Both the position numbers and the translations under genes were made by a program. This document shows positions 7,241 through 15,975 of a stretch of 50,948 bases of DNA, one piece after another (position 1 is the stretch's first letter; each line of letters opens with the position of its first letter). The notes beneath the pieces are model-generated. The model was not told the origin of the DNA and did not search any database. It saw nothing but the letters and a program-made list of their open reading frames with translations. Source of the stretch: an uncultured Lachnospiraceae bacterium (GTDB taxonomy: Bacteria; Bacillota; Clostridia; Lachnospirales; Lachnospiraceae); assembly GCA_910588815.1 (NCBI GenBank), contig CAJUQY010000014.1, positions 1 through 50,948 on the forward strand, read 5' to 3'.

Positions 7241-9583
7241 ATGGAGAAGAAGAGAAGAAAAGGAAATAGAAAGAGTGTGAGGAGAGGCGCAGGGGGAGCC
7301 TGGGAGAAGGGGCAGGAGGGCCGCGGCAGGGGAAAGGCGCCCGGGGCGGCTGACGGAAGAGAACGTGTCTCAGAGAGGAAAAGGCCGGGGAAAAATGTGG
7401 AAGCGGAAGACGCGGAATCTCGCTTTTTCCTGGAAGAGAGGAAGAGGCGGCTTTTAGAGCTGATGGGGCACAGGGATTATAAGCCCATGAAGGTGAAGGA
7501 GCTGGCGATCCTTTTGGGGATTGCCAGGGAGGAGCGGCCCGGTCTCCAGGAAGCGCTGGACGCTCTGCTCTCGGAGGGGAAGCTGGGGCTTTCCAGACGG
7601 GGGAAATATGCCTTGGTGGAACAGTTTCTGGTAAAAGGGCGCTTCATCGGGAATCGGAAGGGCTTTGGATTTGTTGCGCCGGAGCAGGAGAGGGAGCCGG
7701 AGGGGGGGGCGGGAACCAGGCGGGAGCCGGATATCTATATCGGAGAGCGGGATACGCTGGGGGCCATGGACGGGGATACGGTTCAGGCGGCGATCCTTTA
7801 CGGAAGACGGTGGGGAAAGAACCAGAATCCGGAGGGGAAGATCGTGCGGATCCTGGAGCGGGCCCACAGAGAGGTCGTGGCTACTTACGAACGGTGCCGG
7901 CACTTTGGCTTTGCCGTTCCCATAAACGGAAAGCTGGGAAAGGATGTTTTTATTCCGGAGGAGGCCTCCATGGAGGCTCGGACGGGAGAAAGGGTGCTGG
8001 TTGCGATTACCGATTACGGGAGCGGGAGGAAGAACCCGGAGGGGCGGGTGACGGAGATCCTGGGGGCGGCGGATGCGCCGGGAGTGGATGTGTTGTCGGT
8101 GGCAAAGGCCTACGGCTTTGAAAGTGAATTTTCTCCTGAGGTTCTGGCGGAGGTAAGGCGGATTCCAGGGGAGGTTTCGCAGGAAGAACGGGCAGGCCGG
8201 AGGGATCTGACGGGACTCCCTACGGTGACCATTGACGGGGAGGATGCCAAGGATCTGGACGACGCCATTACGCTTTCCGTGGAAAACGGGGTCTACCGGC
8301 TGGGGGTCCACATCGCGGACGTGTCCCATTATGTGAAGGAGGGGACGGCCCTTGACCGGGAAGCCCTTTCCAGAGGAACCAGCGTTTATCTCACCGACCG
8401 GGTGATTCCCATGCTGCCGAAGGAGCTCAGCAACGGGATCTGTTCCCTCAATGCGGGAGTGCCGAGGCTGGTTTTCAGCTGCCTGATGGAACTGGATCAG
8501 GCGGGACATCTGTTAAACCATGAGTTTGTGAAGTCGGTGATCTGCGTGGACCGGCGGATGACTTATACGGCGGTGGACGGGATCCTTTCCGGTGATGAAG
8601 CGCTCTCCCGGGAATATGAGGATTTTGTGCCCATGTTTTGCATGATGCGGGAATTGTCTGAGGCTCTCCGCGAGCGGAGGCGGGCCAGGGGATCCATCGA
8701 CTTTGATTTCCCGGAGAGCAAGATCATTTTGGATGAAAACGGGCGGGCCGTGGATGTGAGGCCTTATGAGCGGAATGCGGCCACCATGCTGATCGAGGAT
8801 TTCATGCTCCTTGCCAACGAGACCGTGGCGGAGGATTTCTTCTGGCAGGGCAGTCCCTTTGTCTATCGGACTCATGAGAAGCCGGATGGGGACAAGGTGA
8901 AAGAACTGGCGCTCCTTATCAGCAATTTCGGCTATCATCTGAAGACGGGGCGGGAGGAGATTCATCCCAAGGAGCTCCAGAAGCTCCTGGCGAGGATCCA
9001 GGATTCGCCGGAGGAGGCATTGATCAGCCGCCTGACCCTGCGTTCCATGAGGCGGGCCGAGTATCAGACACAGTGCGTGGGACATTTTGGTCTGGCGGCC
9101 CGGTATTATTGCCATTTTACGTCGCCGATCCGCCGGTATCCGGATCTGCAGATTCACCGGATCATGACGGAATGTCTGGCGGGAGGAATGTCCGAGAGCC
9201 GGAAAGAGTATTATGAGGAACGGCTTCCGGGCGTGTGTCGTCAGTGTTCGCTGAAGGAACGGAAGGCGGACGAGGCGGAGAGGGAAGTGGAGAAGATGAA
9301 AAAGTGCCAGTATATGGAAGGGCATATCGGAGAGCTATTTGAGGGCGTGGTATCCGGCGTGACCGGCTGGGGCATGTATGTGGAGCTCCCCAATACGGTG
9401 GAAGGCATGGTTTCCCTGTCTTCCCTGGAGGGAGATTATTACGAATATGACCAGGCAAACTATCGGCTGGCGGGCGCTTCCACAGGGCGGGTCTATGGTT
9501 TGGGGCAGAGGCTTAAGGTGCGGGTGGCTTCTGTGGATCCGGCAGGCGGCACCATCGATTTTATACCGGAGGAGGAAGGATAA
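7241..9583 (+). CDS. rnr: Ribonuclease R
   Basis: RNase R is a processive 3'-5' exoribonuclease that degrades structured RNA and works with trans-translation. The preferred start at 7241 follows GAGG at a 6-base spacing and gives 780 residues; a start at 7214 would sit inside the upstream repeat. The order is a very basic, low-complexity N-terminus (about 1-55), a winged-helix segment (KVKELAILLG), cold-shock domains, the RNB catalytic domain with DGEDAKDLDDAITL, HYCHFTSPIRRYPDL, and a C-terminal S1 domain (GVVSGVTGWGMYVELP). Aspartates of the RNB metal site are present. Its stop overlaps the smpB start by one base (TAATG), indicating translational coupling. Confidence 0.95.
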   Translation: MEKKRRKGNRKSVRRGAGGAWEKGQEGRGRGKAPGAADGRERVSERKRPGKNVEAEDAESRFFLEERKRRLLELMGHRDYKPMKVKELAILLGIAREERPGLQEALDALLSEGKLGLSRRGKYALVEQFLVKGRFIGNRKGFGFVAPEQEREPEGGAGTRREPDIYIGERDTLGAMDGDTVQAAILYGRRWGKNQNPEGKIVRILERAHREVVATYERCRHFGFAVPINGKLGKDVFIPEEASMEARTGERVLVAITDYGSGRKNPEGRVTEILGAADAPGVDVLSVAKAYGFESEFSPEVLAEVRRIPGEVSQEERAGRRDLTGLPTVTIDGEDAKDLDDAITLSVENGVYRLGVHIADVSHYVKEGTALDREALSRGTSVYLTDRVIPMLPKELSNGICSLNAGVPRLVFSCLMELDQAGHLLNHEFVKSVICVDRRMTYTAVDGILSGDEALSREYEDFVPMFCMMRELSEALRERRRARGSIDFDFPESKIILDENGRAVDVRPYERNAATMLIEDFMLLANETVAEDFFWQGSPFVYRTHEKPDGDKVKELALLISNFGYHLKTGREEIHPKELQKLLARIQDSPEEALISRLTLRSMRRAEYQTQCVGHFGLAARYYCHFTSPIRRYPDLQIHRIMTECLAGGMSESRKEYYEERLPGVCRQCSLKERKADEAEREVEKMKKCQYMEGHIGELFEGVVSGVTGWGMYVELPNTVEGMVSLSSLEGDYYEYDQANYRLAGASTGRVYGLGQRLKVRVASVDPAGGTIDFIPEEEG

Positions 9584-10050
9584 TGGGCAAAGACAGCTAT
9601 AAATTGGTGGCCAATAATAAAAAGGCCTACCACGATTACTTTATCGACGACACCTATGAGGCGGGGATTTCTCTTTCGGGGACGGAGGTAAAATCTGTCC
9701 GCATGGGGAAATGCAGCATCAAGGAAGCTTTTGTCAAGATCGACCGGGGGGAGGTCTTTGTGTATGGGATGCATATCAGCCCCTATGAGAAGGGGAATAT
9801 TTTCAACAAGGATCCGCTCCGGGTGCGAAAGCTTCTGATGCACGGCTATGAGATCAACCGCCTTTTGGGGAAAATCCAGCAGAAGGGCTTCACACTGGTT
9901 CCTCTTAAAGTGTATTTCAAAGGAAGCCTGGTTAAAGTGGAAGTGGGATTGGCCAGGGGCAAAAAGCTTTATGACAAACGGCAGGATATCGCGAAGAAGG
10001 ATCAGAGGCGGGAGGCCGAGAAGGAGTTTAAGATCAGGAACCTGGGCTGA
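9583..10050 (+). CDS. smpB: SsrA-binding protein SmpB
   Basis: SmpB binds tmRNA and delivers it to stalled ribosomes. At 155 residues it has the normal size. It carries the conserved segments NKKAYHDYFIDDTYEAGI, LSGTEVKSVRMGKCSIKEAF, FNKDPLRVRKLLMH and the basic tail KKLYDKRQDIAKKDQRREAE. It is coupled to rnr by the one-base overlap. The gene for its partner, ssrA, often follows smpB in Firmicutes, but the sequence after it runs into a MATE gene within 35 bases, so tmRNA must be encoded elsewhere. Confidence 0.96.
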   Translation: MGKDSYKLVANNKKAYHDYFIDDTYEAGISLSGTEVKSVRMGKCSIKEAFVKIDRGEVFVYGMHISPYEKGNIFNKDPLRVRKLLMHGYEINRLLGKIQQKGFTLVPLKVYFKGSLVKVEVGLARGKKLYDKRQDIAKKDQRREAEKEFKIRNLG

Positions 10051-10085
10051 TAAAATCAGACAATCGGAATGTTGGAGGGGGATAC

Positions 10086-11450
10086 ATGAGAAAAGATATC
10101 GGACCGATGACGAGTGGTTCGATCTGGAAAAGAATGCTTTTTTTTGCGCTGCCGGTTTTGCTGGGGAATTTGTTTCAGCAGCTGTATAATACCGTGGATT
10201 CACTGATCGTCGGAAATTTTCTGGGGAGCCGCGCGTTGGCGGCCGTTACCTCTTCCGGGAGCTTGATTTTTATGTTGGTGGGATTTTTAAACGGAATCTC
10301 TTCCGGGGCCGGGGTAGTGGTGGCGTCTTTTTTCGGGGCCGGGGACAGAGGGAATCTTCATCGGACGGTCCATACAATGGTGGCTTTCGGCCTGGTTTTC
10401 GGCCTGCTTATGACTTTCTTCGGGGTGGTTTTTTCTCCTCAGATTTTAAACTGGATGGATACGCCGGAGAGCGTGATGGAAGAGGCGGTCGCTTATCTGC
10501 AGATCTATTTTTCCGGTTCTTTCGGGTTCGTGATGTACAATATTTTTGTTGGGATTCTGCATGCGGTCGGGGACAGCCGGCATCCGCTGTACTATCTTAT
10601 CTTTTCTTCGTTCGTAAATCTGGTGCTGGATCTTTTGTTTATCGGGGTGTTTCGCACAGGGGTGGGAGGTGCGGCTGTCGCCACCGTGATCTCCCAGGCT
10701 CTCAGTGCCGGCCTCTGTTTTCTCCTGCTCGGAAAGGCGGAGGAGAGCTACCGCGTGGAAATAAGGAAGATCCGCTTTGACCGGAGGATTCTCGCACAGA
10801 TTGTCCGGATCGGCTTTCCGGCAGGCGCGCAGAATTCGATCATTTCTTTTGCCAATATCATTGTCCAGTCCCATATCAATTCCTTTGGGGAAACGGTAAT
10901 GGCAGGCTACGGCGCCTATACGAAAATCGAGGGGTTTGGCTTTTTGCCGATCACAAGCTTTATGATGGCTTTAACCACCTTTGTGGGACAAAATCTTGGG
11001 GCGAAAGAGTACGAACGGACCAGGAAGGGAGCCCGTTTCGGCATTTGGGTATCGGTCATTCTGGCGGAACTGATCGGTGCTTTGATCTTTCTTTTTGCGC
11101 CCTATCTGATTGCCGCCTTTGACCCTTCTTTGGAGGTGGTTCGTTTCGGCGTGGAAAAGGCCCGTACGGCAGCCCTGTTTTATTGCCTGTTAGCCTACTC
11201 CCATTCCACATCCGCAGTTCTCCGCGGCGCGGGAAAAGCTATATTTCCCATGGGAATTATGGTGCTTTTCTGGTGCGTGGTCCGTGTGGCCTTCCTGAGC
11301 GTTATGGTTCCGCTCACAAAGAGTATTCAGGCCGTATACTGGGTGTATCCTCTGACATGGTTCTTAAGCTCTGTCACCTTCTTCGTTTATTACAGGAAGG
11401 CGGATTGGCTGCCGGGGCAGGCGGACAGAGAGCAGACGGGCATAATTTAA
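10086..11450 (+). CDS. MATE family efflux transporter
   Basis: The protein has 454 residues and about 12 hydrophobic segments, which fits the multidrug and toxic compound extrusion family (Na+ or H+ coupled). The N-terminal signature region reads LFFALPVLLGNLFQQLYNTV, then DSLIVGNFLGSRALAAVTSS, and the second half begins with a matching IVRIGFPAGAQNSIISF repeat. ATG 10086 follows GGAGGGGGATAC. The gene sits 35 bases behind smpB and may be read through from it. The substrate cannot be inferred; it could export a drug, a metabolite or a secondary product. Confidence 0.92.
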   Translation: MRKDIGPMTSGSIWKRMLFFALPVLLGNLFQQLYNTVDSLIVGNFLGSRALAAVTSSGSLIFMLVGFLNGISSGAGVVVASFFGAGDRGNLHRTVHTMVAFGLVFGLLMTFFGVVFSPQILNWMDTPESVMEEAVAYLQIYFSGSFGFVMYNIFVGILHAVGDSRHPLYYLIFSSFVNLVLDLLFIGVFRTGVGGAAVATVISQALSAGLCFLLLGKAEESYRVEIRKIRFDRRILAQIVRIGFPAGAQNSIISFANIIVQSHINSFGETVMAGYGAYTKIEGFGFLPITSFMMALTTFVGQNLGAKEYERTRKGARFGIWVSVILAELIGALIFLFAPYLIAAFDPSLEVVRFGVEKARTAALFYCLLAYSHSTSAVLRGAGKAIFPMGIMVLFWCVVRVAFLSVMVPLTKSIQAVYWVYPLTWFLSSVTFFVYYRKADWLPGQADREQTGII

Positions 11451-11469
11451 AATGCTGCCGTAGAAACCA

Positions 11470-11499
11470 TTGACAAGAGTTTATTGCGGCCTATATAAT
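11470..11499 (+). promoter_or_regulatory. Promoter of the chemoreceptor gene
   Basis: TTGACA at 11470-11475, an 18-base spacer and TATAAT at 11494-11499, both perfect hexamers. The in-frame ATG at 11498 lies within the -10 box and therefore cannot be the start codon. Confidence 0.8.
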
Positions 11500-11554
11500 G
11501 GAATTATCAACATCCAAATACGACAAAAGGCAGAAAAGTTGGAGAAGGGGGATA

Positions 11555-13540
11555 ATGATGAAAAAGAGCAGTATCCGGAAGAAAATCAGAGTCTGTCTGG
11601 TGGCCACTGTCCTGATCGCTCTGCTGTTGGTTGGAGGCGCCAGTGCCGCGCTTAGTTACCGAAGTACGGTGGCCACGGTGGATCAGATGATGAGCGAGAC
11701 TGCCGTCCTGGCGGCAGAGCGCATTGAGCAGGAGCTGATGGCATACAAAAACGTGGCCATGGATACCGGCCGTATTGCACAGCTTTCTGACGATGACGTG
11801 CCGGTTGAAGAAAAGCGCGCCATTATCGACGAGCGGGTGTCCATGCACGGTTTCCAGAGAGCGAATGTCATTGGGGCCGACGGGATCAGTGTTTTTGACG
11901 GAAACGACTATTCCGACAGGGAGTATGTCCGCCAGGCCATGCAGGGGTATGTCTATGTTTCCGAGCCCCTGATCAGCAAAATTACCGGGGAGCTGTCCAT
12001 CATGGTGGCCGCCCCCATCTACAACGGCGGGAACCAGGAGGGCGGTGTCGCGGGGGTCGTTTACTTTGTGCCGCCGGAAACCTTTTTGAACGATATCGTA
12101 TCTTCTATCAAAATTGGAGAGGGATGCCGGGCTTACATGATCAATAAGAACGGCGATACCATTGCCGACGTTACCCTGGACACCATCACCACCCAGAATG
12201 TCGAGAAAGAGGCGGGAAGTGATAAATCCTTAAAAGGCAGGGCCGCCCTCCATGAGGCCATGCGCCGCGGAGAGAACGGATTCGGGAGCGTAAGGAGTTC
12301 GGAAGGTCCCTGCTACCTGGCATATGCTCCTGTAGCCGGGACGGACGGCTGGTCTGTGGCCGTGGAATCACCCAAGAAAAATTATCTGGCAGATACTTAT
12401 TTCAGTATGCTGATAACCGTTGTGATTGTGGTTTTGTCCATTTTGGCCTCTGTTGCGGTGGCCGTGAGGCTGTCCGGCAGTATCAGTAAACCCATGCAGG
12501 CCTGTGTAGAGCGGATGAAGCAGCTGGTGCAGGGAGATTTGAAATCGCCTGTTCCGCAGGTCATCGGCCAGGATGAGACGGCGGAGTTAACCCGGGCCAC
12601 GGCGGATATGGTGGATGGGCTGAATATTATTATCAGCGATATCGGCTATCTGCTGACGGAGCTGGCGAACAAGAATTTTGACGTTTATTCCGACAAGCGG
12701 GAGTCCTACGTGGGAGAGTTCCAGAGTATCCTCCTGACGATGCGCCATCTGAAGATGGCGCTGAGTGACACCATACGTCGGATCAATACTTCCGCGGGCC
12801 AGGTTTCCTCTGCCAGCAGTCAGGTTTCCACCGGCGCGCAGAGTCTGAGCCAGGGTTCTGTGGAACAGGCCAGCGCCGTGGAGGAATTGGCCGCTACCAT
12901 CAATGAGATTTCCAGTAACGCAAAGAGAACGGCAGAGGCGGCGGCGAAGGCAGGAGAGGCTGTGGAACAGGCGGGGGCCCAGCTGGGAATCAGCGTAGGG
13001 TATGTGGGAGAGCTTAACGCGGCCATGGAGAAAGTCTCCGATTCCTCAAGGGAGATCTCCAAAATTATTGCAACTATCGAGGACATTGCCTTTCAGACGA
13101 ATATTTTGGCGCTGAATGCGGCCGTGGAAGCGGCCAGGGCGGGATCCGCCGGCAAGGGATTCGCAGTGGTGGCCGACGAGGTGCGCAATCTGGCTCAGAA
13201 GTCCGATGAGGCGGCTAAGGCTACCAAGGAATTGATTGAGGGTTCCATTACTGCGGTTACTGCGGGGGGAACGGCAGTAAAGCATGTTACGGAGGCTTTG
13301 GAGCAGACCAGTGTCTATGCCGGAGGCGTAACTGCTCAGATGAATGTGGTGGTCAAGGATGTCGAGGATCAGAGAGAGGCCATTGTTCAGGTCACTGAGG
13401 GCATTGATCAGATTTCCAGCGTGGTACAGACCAACAGCGCCACAGCCCAGGAGAGTGCGGCGGCCAGCGAGGAGCTGTCTGCGGAGGCTTCCGGGCTTAA
13501 GCAGCTGGTTGATGAGTTTAAGCTGGCCGGAGAAGAATAG
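11555..13540 (+). CDS. Methyl-accepting chemotaxis protein
   Basis: This is a transmembrane chemoreceptor of 661 residues. The start at 11555 (or the adjacent ATG at 11558) follows GGAGAAGGGGG. The order is TM1 (about 15-33), an extracellular double-Cache-like sensor (about 40-275, with AAPIYNGGNQEGGVAGVVYF), TM2 (about 285-310), a HAMP domain, and a cytoplasmic signalling coiled coil. The hairpin tip is nearly invariant: IAFQTNILALNAAVEAARAG and GFAVVADEVRNLAQKS. The ligand is unknown; dCache sensors often bind amino acids or other small organics. There are no chemotaxis kinase genes nearby. It has its own promoter and its own terminator. Confidence 0.95.
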   Translation: MMKKSSIRKKIRVCLVATVLIALLLVGGASAALSYRSTVATVDQMMSETAVLAAERIEQELMAYKNVAMDTGRIAQLSDDDVPVEEKRAIIDERVSMHGFQRANVIGADGISVFDGNDYSDREYVRQAMQGYVYVSEPLISKITGELSIMVAAPIYNGGNQEGGVAGVVYFVPPETFLNDIVSSIKIGEGCRAYMINKNGDTIADVTLDTITTQNVEKEAGSDKSLKGRAALHEAMRRGENGFGSVRSSEGPCYLAYAPVAGTDGWSVAVESPKKNYLADTYFSMLITVVIVVLSILASVAVAVRLSGSISKPMQACVERMKQLVQGDLKSPVPQVIGQDETAELTRATADMVDGLNIIISDIGYLLTELANKNFDVYSDKRESYVGEFQSILLTMRHLKMALSDTIRRINTSAGQVSSASSQVSTGAQSLSQGSVEQASAVEELAATINEISSNAKRTAEAAAKAGEAVEQAGAQLGISVGYVGELNAAMEKVSDSSREISKIIATIEDIAFQTNILALNAAVEAARAGSAGKGFAVVADEVRNLAQKSDEAAKATKELIEGSITAVTAGGTAVKHVTEALEQTSVYAGGVTAQMNVVVKDVEDQREAIVQVTEGIDQISSVVQTNSATAQESAAASEELSAEASGLKQLVDEFKLAGEE

Positions 13541-13574
13541 GCGGCCGAACGGAATGACTTAGATAAAAGGACAG

Positions 13575-13625
13575 TAAAAAAGCCAGGGAATGCACGAAAA
13601 GAACTGAGCATTCCTGGCTTTTTTT
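13575..13625 (+). terminator. Rho-independent terminator
   Basis: AGCCAGGGAATGC at 13581-13593 pairs with GCATTCCTGGCT at 13608-13619. The right arm is followed by seven T and the left arm is preceded by a run of A, so it may work in both directions. Confidence 0.9.
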
Positions 13626-13734
13626 GTGCACATGAATGCACAAAGGAAAAATGCCGGTAAAGCTGACGGAGTCTCCGCTCCGCTTCGGTTGGTGCCGAAT
13701 GTGTGCCACTACACAGAGTATGCCTTCGGTGTGG

Positions 13735-13790
13735 CACACAGCACCACGGGGAGGGGGAGAAAAATTCTCCTCTGCCCGGTTAAGTTTCTC
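13735..13790 (+). repeat. Diverged relative of the hairpin repeat
   Basis: CACGGGGAGGGGGAGAAAAA followed by TTCTCCTCTGCCCGG has the same layout as the repeats at 7081 and 15793 (CACGG, purine-rich arm, short loop, pyrimidine arm). Stem identity is low, so common origin is uncertain. Confidence 0.35.
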
Positions 13791-13800
13791 TTTGTTTTTG

Positions 13801-14763
13801 CTATTTTTGGTACGAGGAAGCAGCTTCGACGGCCACATGGAGCCGGTGCAGCTCCACATCTGTGGGAAGGGTACAGTCGGCGCCCAGGATCCAGTTTTTG
13901 GAACCAAAGGAATCCATGACCTGGTGGACGGCGGCGGCAATCTCCTCGTCGGTGCCGTCTACCAGAACGCCGTCCCGGTCGTCCAGGCCGCCCAGATATA
14001 CCTTGTCCGCGCCAAAGATTTTGCGGCCCTCGTTCAGATCCGGATTGTCGGAAAATACGCCCCAGTTGTAGATATGGGCGTCATAATCCCTGTAACGGTT
14101 CAGGTTCAGGTGATCCTTGCACATATGGAGGACGTTGCAGGGGGCGCCCTTTGCGGCGTTCAGGATCTGCAGCTCGAAGGGTTTGATATAGGTCTCGTAC
14201 TCTTCGTCGGTAAAGAGGAAGTCCTCTGCGCCCAGAGCGGCATAGTAGATGCCGTCGCAGCCGGCCTTCAGGCATTCGGCGGAGAGGTATTCCAGGTAAT
14301 CGGCCAGGATGCCGAATACATGCTTCATGCCTTCGGGGTTTTCCCGGAGGTAATCGACCAGAAGCTTCCGGTTCTCTTCAAAATTTTTCTCCACACCGAC
14401 TAGGGCATGGAATGCGGAGGCAATGATTCCGTGGATGGTGACGAGCATCACGGCCTCGCCCTTCATCTGTGCACAGATATCCTTTACCAGTTCCACCTCC
14501 CGGAGGATGATCGGATCGTCATGGGAGATGGGCTGCATCTTGTCAAGGTCGGCGGGGGACTGAATCGGCTCCTGCCTGGGCACTGTGTTTTCGTTCATGA
14601 TCTTGCAGAGAGAGGTGCCGCTCTCTTTGAAAAATTTCAGATGGATGTCGACGGCCGGCTTTCCGTATTCATAACCTTTGGGGAAATGAAGCCAGAAGCC
14701 GCAGGGGATCTGGTCGGGAGTCTCGCCGCGAAGCACTGCCAATACCTGTTCTTTCTTTGTCAT
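13801..14763 (-). CDS. UroD/MtaA family protein, probable corrinoid-linked methyltransferase
   Basis: The 320-residue protein starts at ATG 14763 behind AGGAG (spacing about 8). Its fold family is uroporphyrinogen decarboxylase-like, in the branch that includes methylcobamide:CoM methyltransferases (MtaA, CmuA), not heme-pathway HemE. The opening KKEQVLAVLRGETPDQIP is typical of that branch. Near the C-terminus NVLHMCKDH and WILGADCTLPTD supply an H-x-C ... C set, the zinc-thiol motif of MtaA-like enzymes. A likely role is transfer of a methyl group between a corrinoid protein and a thiol or O-methyl substrate. No corrinoid protein or activator is adjacent, so the reaction is inferred only. 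No other heme-synthesis genes are present. Confidence 0.75.
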   Translation of the reverse strand: MTKKEQVLAVLRGETPDQIPCGFWLHFPKGYEYGKPAVDIHLKFFKESGTSLCKIMNENTVPRQEPIQSPADLDKMQPISHDDPIILREVELVKDICAQMKGEAVMLVTIHGIIASAFHALVGVEKNFEENRKLLVDYLRENPEGMKHVFGILADYLEYLSAECLKAGCDGIYYAALGAEDFLFTDEEYETYIKPFELQILNAAKGAPCNVLHMCKDHLNLNRYRDYDAHIYNWGVFSDNPDLNEGRKIFGADKVYLGGLDDRDGVLVDGTDEEIAAAVHQVMDSFGSKNWILGADCTLPTDVELHRLHVAVEAASSYQK

Positions 14764-14827
14764 AAGAAATACTCCTTTCAAAACGTGGACTGTTGTACCC
14801 TCCACTGATATGATTACCTGTAAATCC

Positions 14828-14855
14828 ATTATATCAGAAACAGAAGAGAAAGCAA
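14828..14855 (-). promoter_or_regulatory. Promoter of the first UroD-family gene
   Basis: On the minus strand, TTGCTT (14855-14850), a 16-base spacer and TATAAT (14833-14828). It is divergent from the ispF promoter about 75 bases away. Confidence 0.6.
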
Positions 14856-14906
14856 CAGGATTTTCGGACGTTTCCGGCAGAACGGAACCTGGGAGACAGA
14901 AAGGGA

Positions 14907-14936
14907 TTGCCGGACGGAGGAAACGTCTGTTATAAT
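14907..14936 (+). promoter_or_regulatory. Promoter of ispF
   Basis: TTGCCG at 14907-14912, an 18-base spacer and a perfect TATAAT at 14931-14936, about 55 bases upstream of the ispF start. Confidence 0.65.
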
Positions 14937-14991
14937 AGAAACAATATGTTCATTTTGAAAAAACAGACAGTGGAAGGGAGCAGGGAGATTG

Positions 14992-15474
14992 ATGAGGATC
15001 GGAATGGGATATGACGTCCATCGGCTGGCGGAGGGGCGGGAGCTGGTGCTGGGAGGGGTGAGGATCCCTCATGAAAAAGGGCTTCTCGGCCACTCGGATG
15101 CCGATGTGCTGCTTCATGCGGTGATGGATGCCCTGTTGGGGGCGGCGGGTCTGGGGGATATCGGACGGCACTTTCCGGATACGGACGAGGCCTATAGGGG
15201 GATCTCCAGCATGAAGCTTTTGGAAAAGGTAGGAGGGCTTCTGGCGGAAAATCGATATGGGGTAGGAAACATTGACGCGACGGTGATTGCCCAGAAGCCC
15301 AAGATTTCCCCCTACAGGGAGGAGATGCGGAAAAATATTGCAGAGGCTCTGGGCATTGAAGTCTCCAGGGTCAATGTGAAAGCGACCACAGAGGAGGGGC
15401 TTGGATTTACCGGAAGAGGCGAGGGGATCTGCGCCCAGGCGGCGGCTCTGCTGGAGTCTCTCGGGGAAGAGTGA
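14992..15474 (+). CDS. ispF: 2-C-methyl-D-erythritol 2,4-cyclodiphosphate synthase
   Basis: IspF makes the cyclic diphosphate intermediate of the MEP isoprenoid pathway. The 160-residue protein begins MRIGMGYDVHRL at the ATG 14992; a TTG one codon earlier is possible but unnecessary. Metal ligands are seen in GYDVHRL (Asp and His) and in LGHSDADVLLHAVMDALLG, and the family segment DIGRHFPDTD follows. NVKATTEEGLGFTGRGEGI matches the conserved C-terminal region. It is monocistronic here, without ispD, although IspD and IspF are often linked or fused elsewhere. Confidence 0.96.
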   Translation: MRIGMGYDVHRLAEGRELVLGGVRIPHEKGLLGHSDADVLLHAVMDALLGAAGLGDIGRHFPDTDEAYRGISSMKLLEKVGGLLAENRYGVGNIDATVIAQKPKISPYREEMRKNIAEALGIEVSRVNVKATTEEGLGFTGRGEGICAQAAALLESLGEE

Positions 15475-15496
15475 GGGAGCTTCAGGAATTTAGGGC

Positions 15497-15525
15497 TTGA
15501 CAAAACCGGGAAAACTGCATAGACT
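15497..15525 (+). promoter_or_regulatory. Promoter of the cysS T-box transcript
   Basis: TTGACA at 15497-15502, a 17-base spacer and TAGACT at 15520-15525 begin just after ispF. Confidence 0.65.
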
Positions 15526-15534
15526 GAGAGAAGA

Positions 15535-15790
15535 AGTCAAAGGCTGAGAAGGAAAGAGTAGTTTCGACGGAAGCAGCAGAGAGGGGCCGCCGCCGGCTGA
15601 AAGCGGGCCTTGTGGAAATCGGAAGGAAGTGCATTCCGGAGCCGGCAGGGCGATGGCATCGGCAGTAGTCCTGCACGCTTGATCCCCGTTACGGATTTGG
15701 AGTGAGGTGCGCCTTTGGGCGTCCTTATAAAGAGTGGAACCGCGGAGTGATATAGGCTTCGTCTCTTTGGAGACGGAGTTTTTTTTTGCG
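15535..15790 (+). promoter_or_regulatory. T-box leader, Cys specific
   Basis: The T-box core AGAGTGGAACCGCGG is at 15731-15745. The terminator CGTCTC tttg GAGACG at 15760-15775 is followed by nine T. Stem I elements CCGCCGGCTG (about 15589) and CCGGAGCCGGC (from 15637) flank the specifier loop. The triplet three bases before CCGGAGCC is TGC at 15631-15633, a cysteine codon, in agreement with the downstream cysS. Uncharged tRNA-Cys should relieve termination. Confidence 0.9.
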
Positions 15791-15792
15791 CA

Positions 15793-15886
15793 GGGGCGCA
15801 AAGGGAAGTTGGACGCTCCGCGGCATGCGCCCCGCGCGGCGAGTAGGGGAAAGGAGCACTCCACTACTCGATTGTACGGGGGCGCA
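15793..15886 (+). repeat. Hairpin-forming intergenic repeat, third copy
   Basis: GGGGCGCA bounds both ends (15793-15800 and 15879-15886). Inside, GGCATGCGC and GCGGCGAGTAGGGG match the unit at 7129-7215, and GAGTAG pairs with CTACTC to form the hairpin. It lies between the T-box terminator and the cysS start, so it is part of the cysS mRNA leader when transcription continues. Confidence 0.75.
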
Positions 15887-15975
15887 CATGGAAGTACAGG
15901 AGATTGCTCCGCAGTTGGCCGAAAAACGTGACGGCAGCACGGCCTGCCGGACGAAAAATCAGGAGGAAGAAGAGC

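Noticed and set aside
10020..10090. Possible tmRNA (ssrA) gene after smpB
   Set aside because: The gap to the MATE gene is only 35 bases, far too short.
13801..14763. Annotation as HemE (uroporphyrinogen decarboxylase)
   Set aside because: The H-x-C ... C motif and lack of other heme genes favour the MtaA-like branch.
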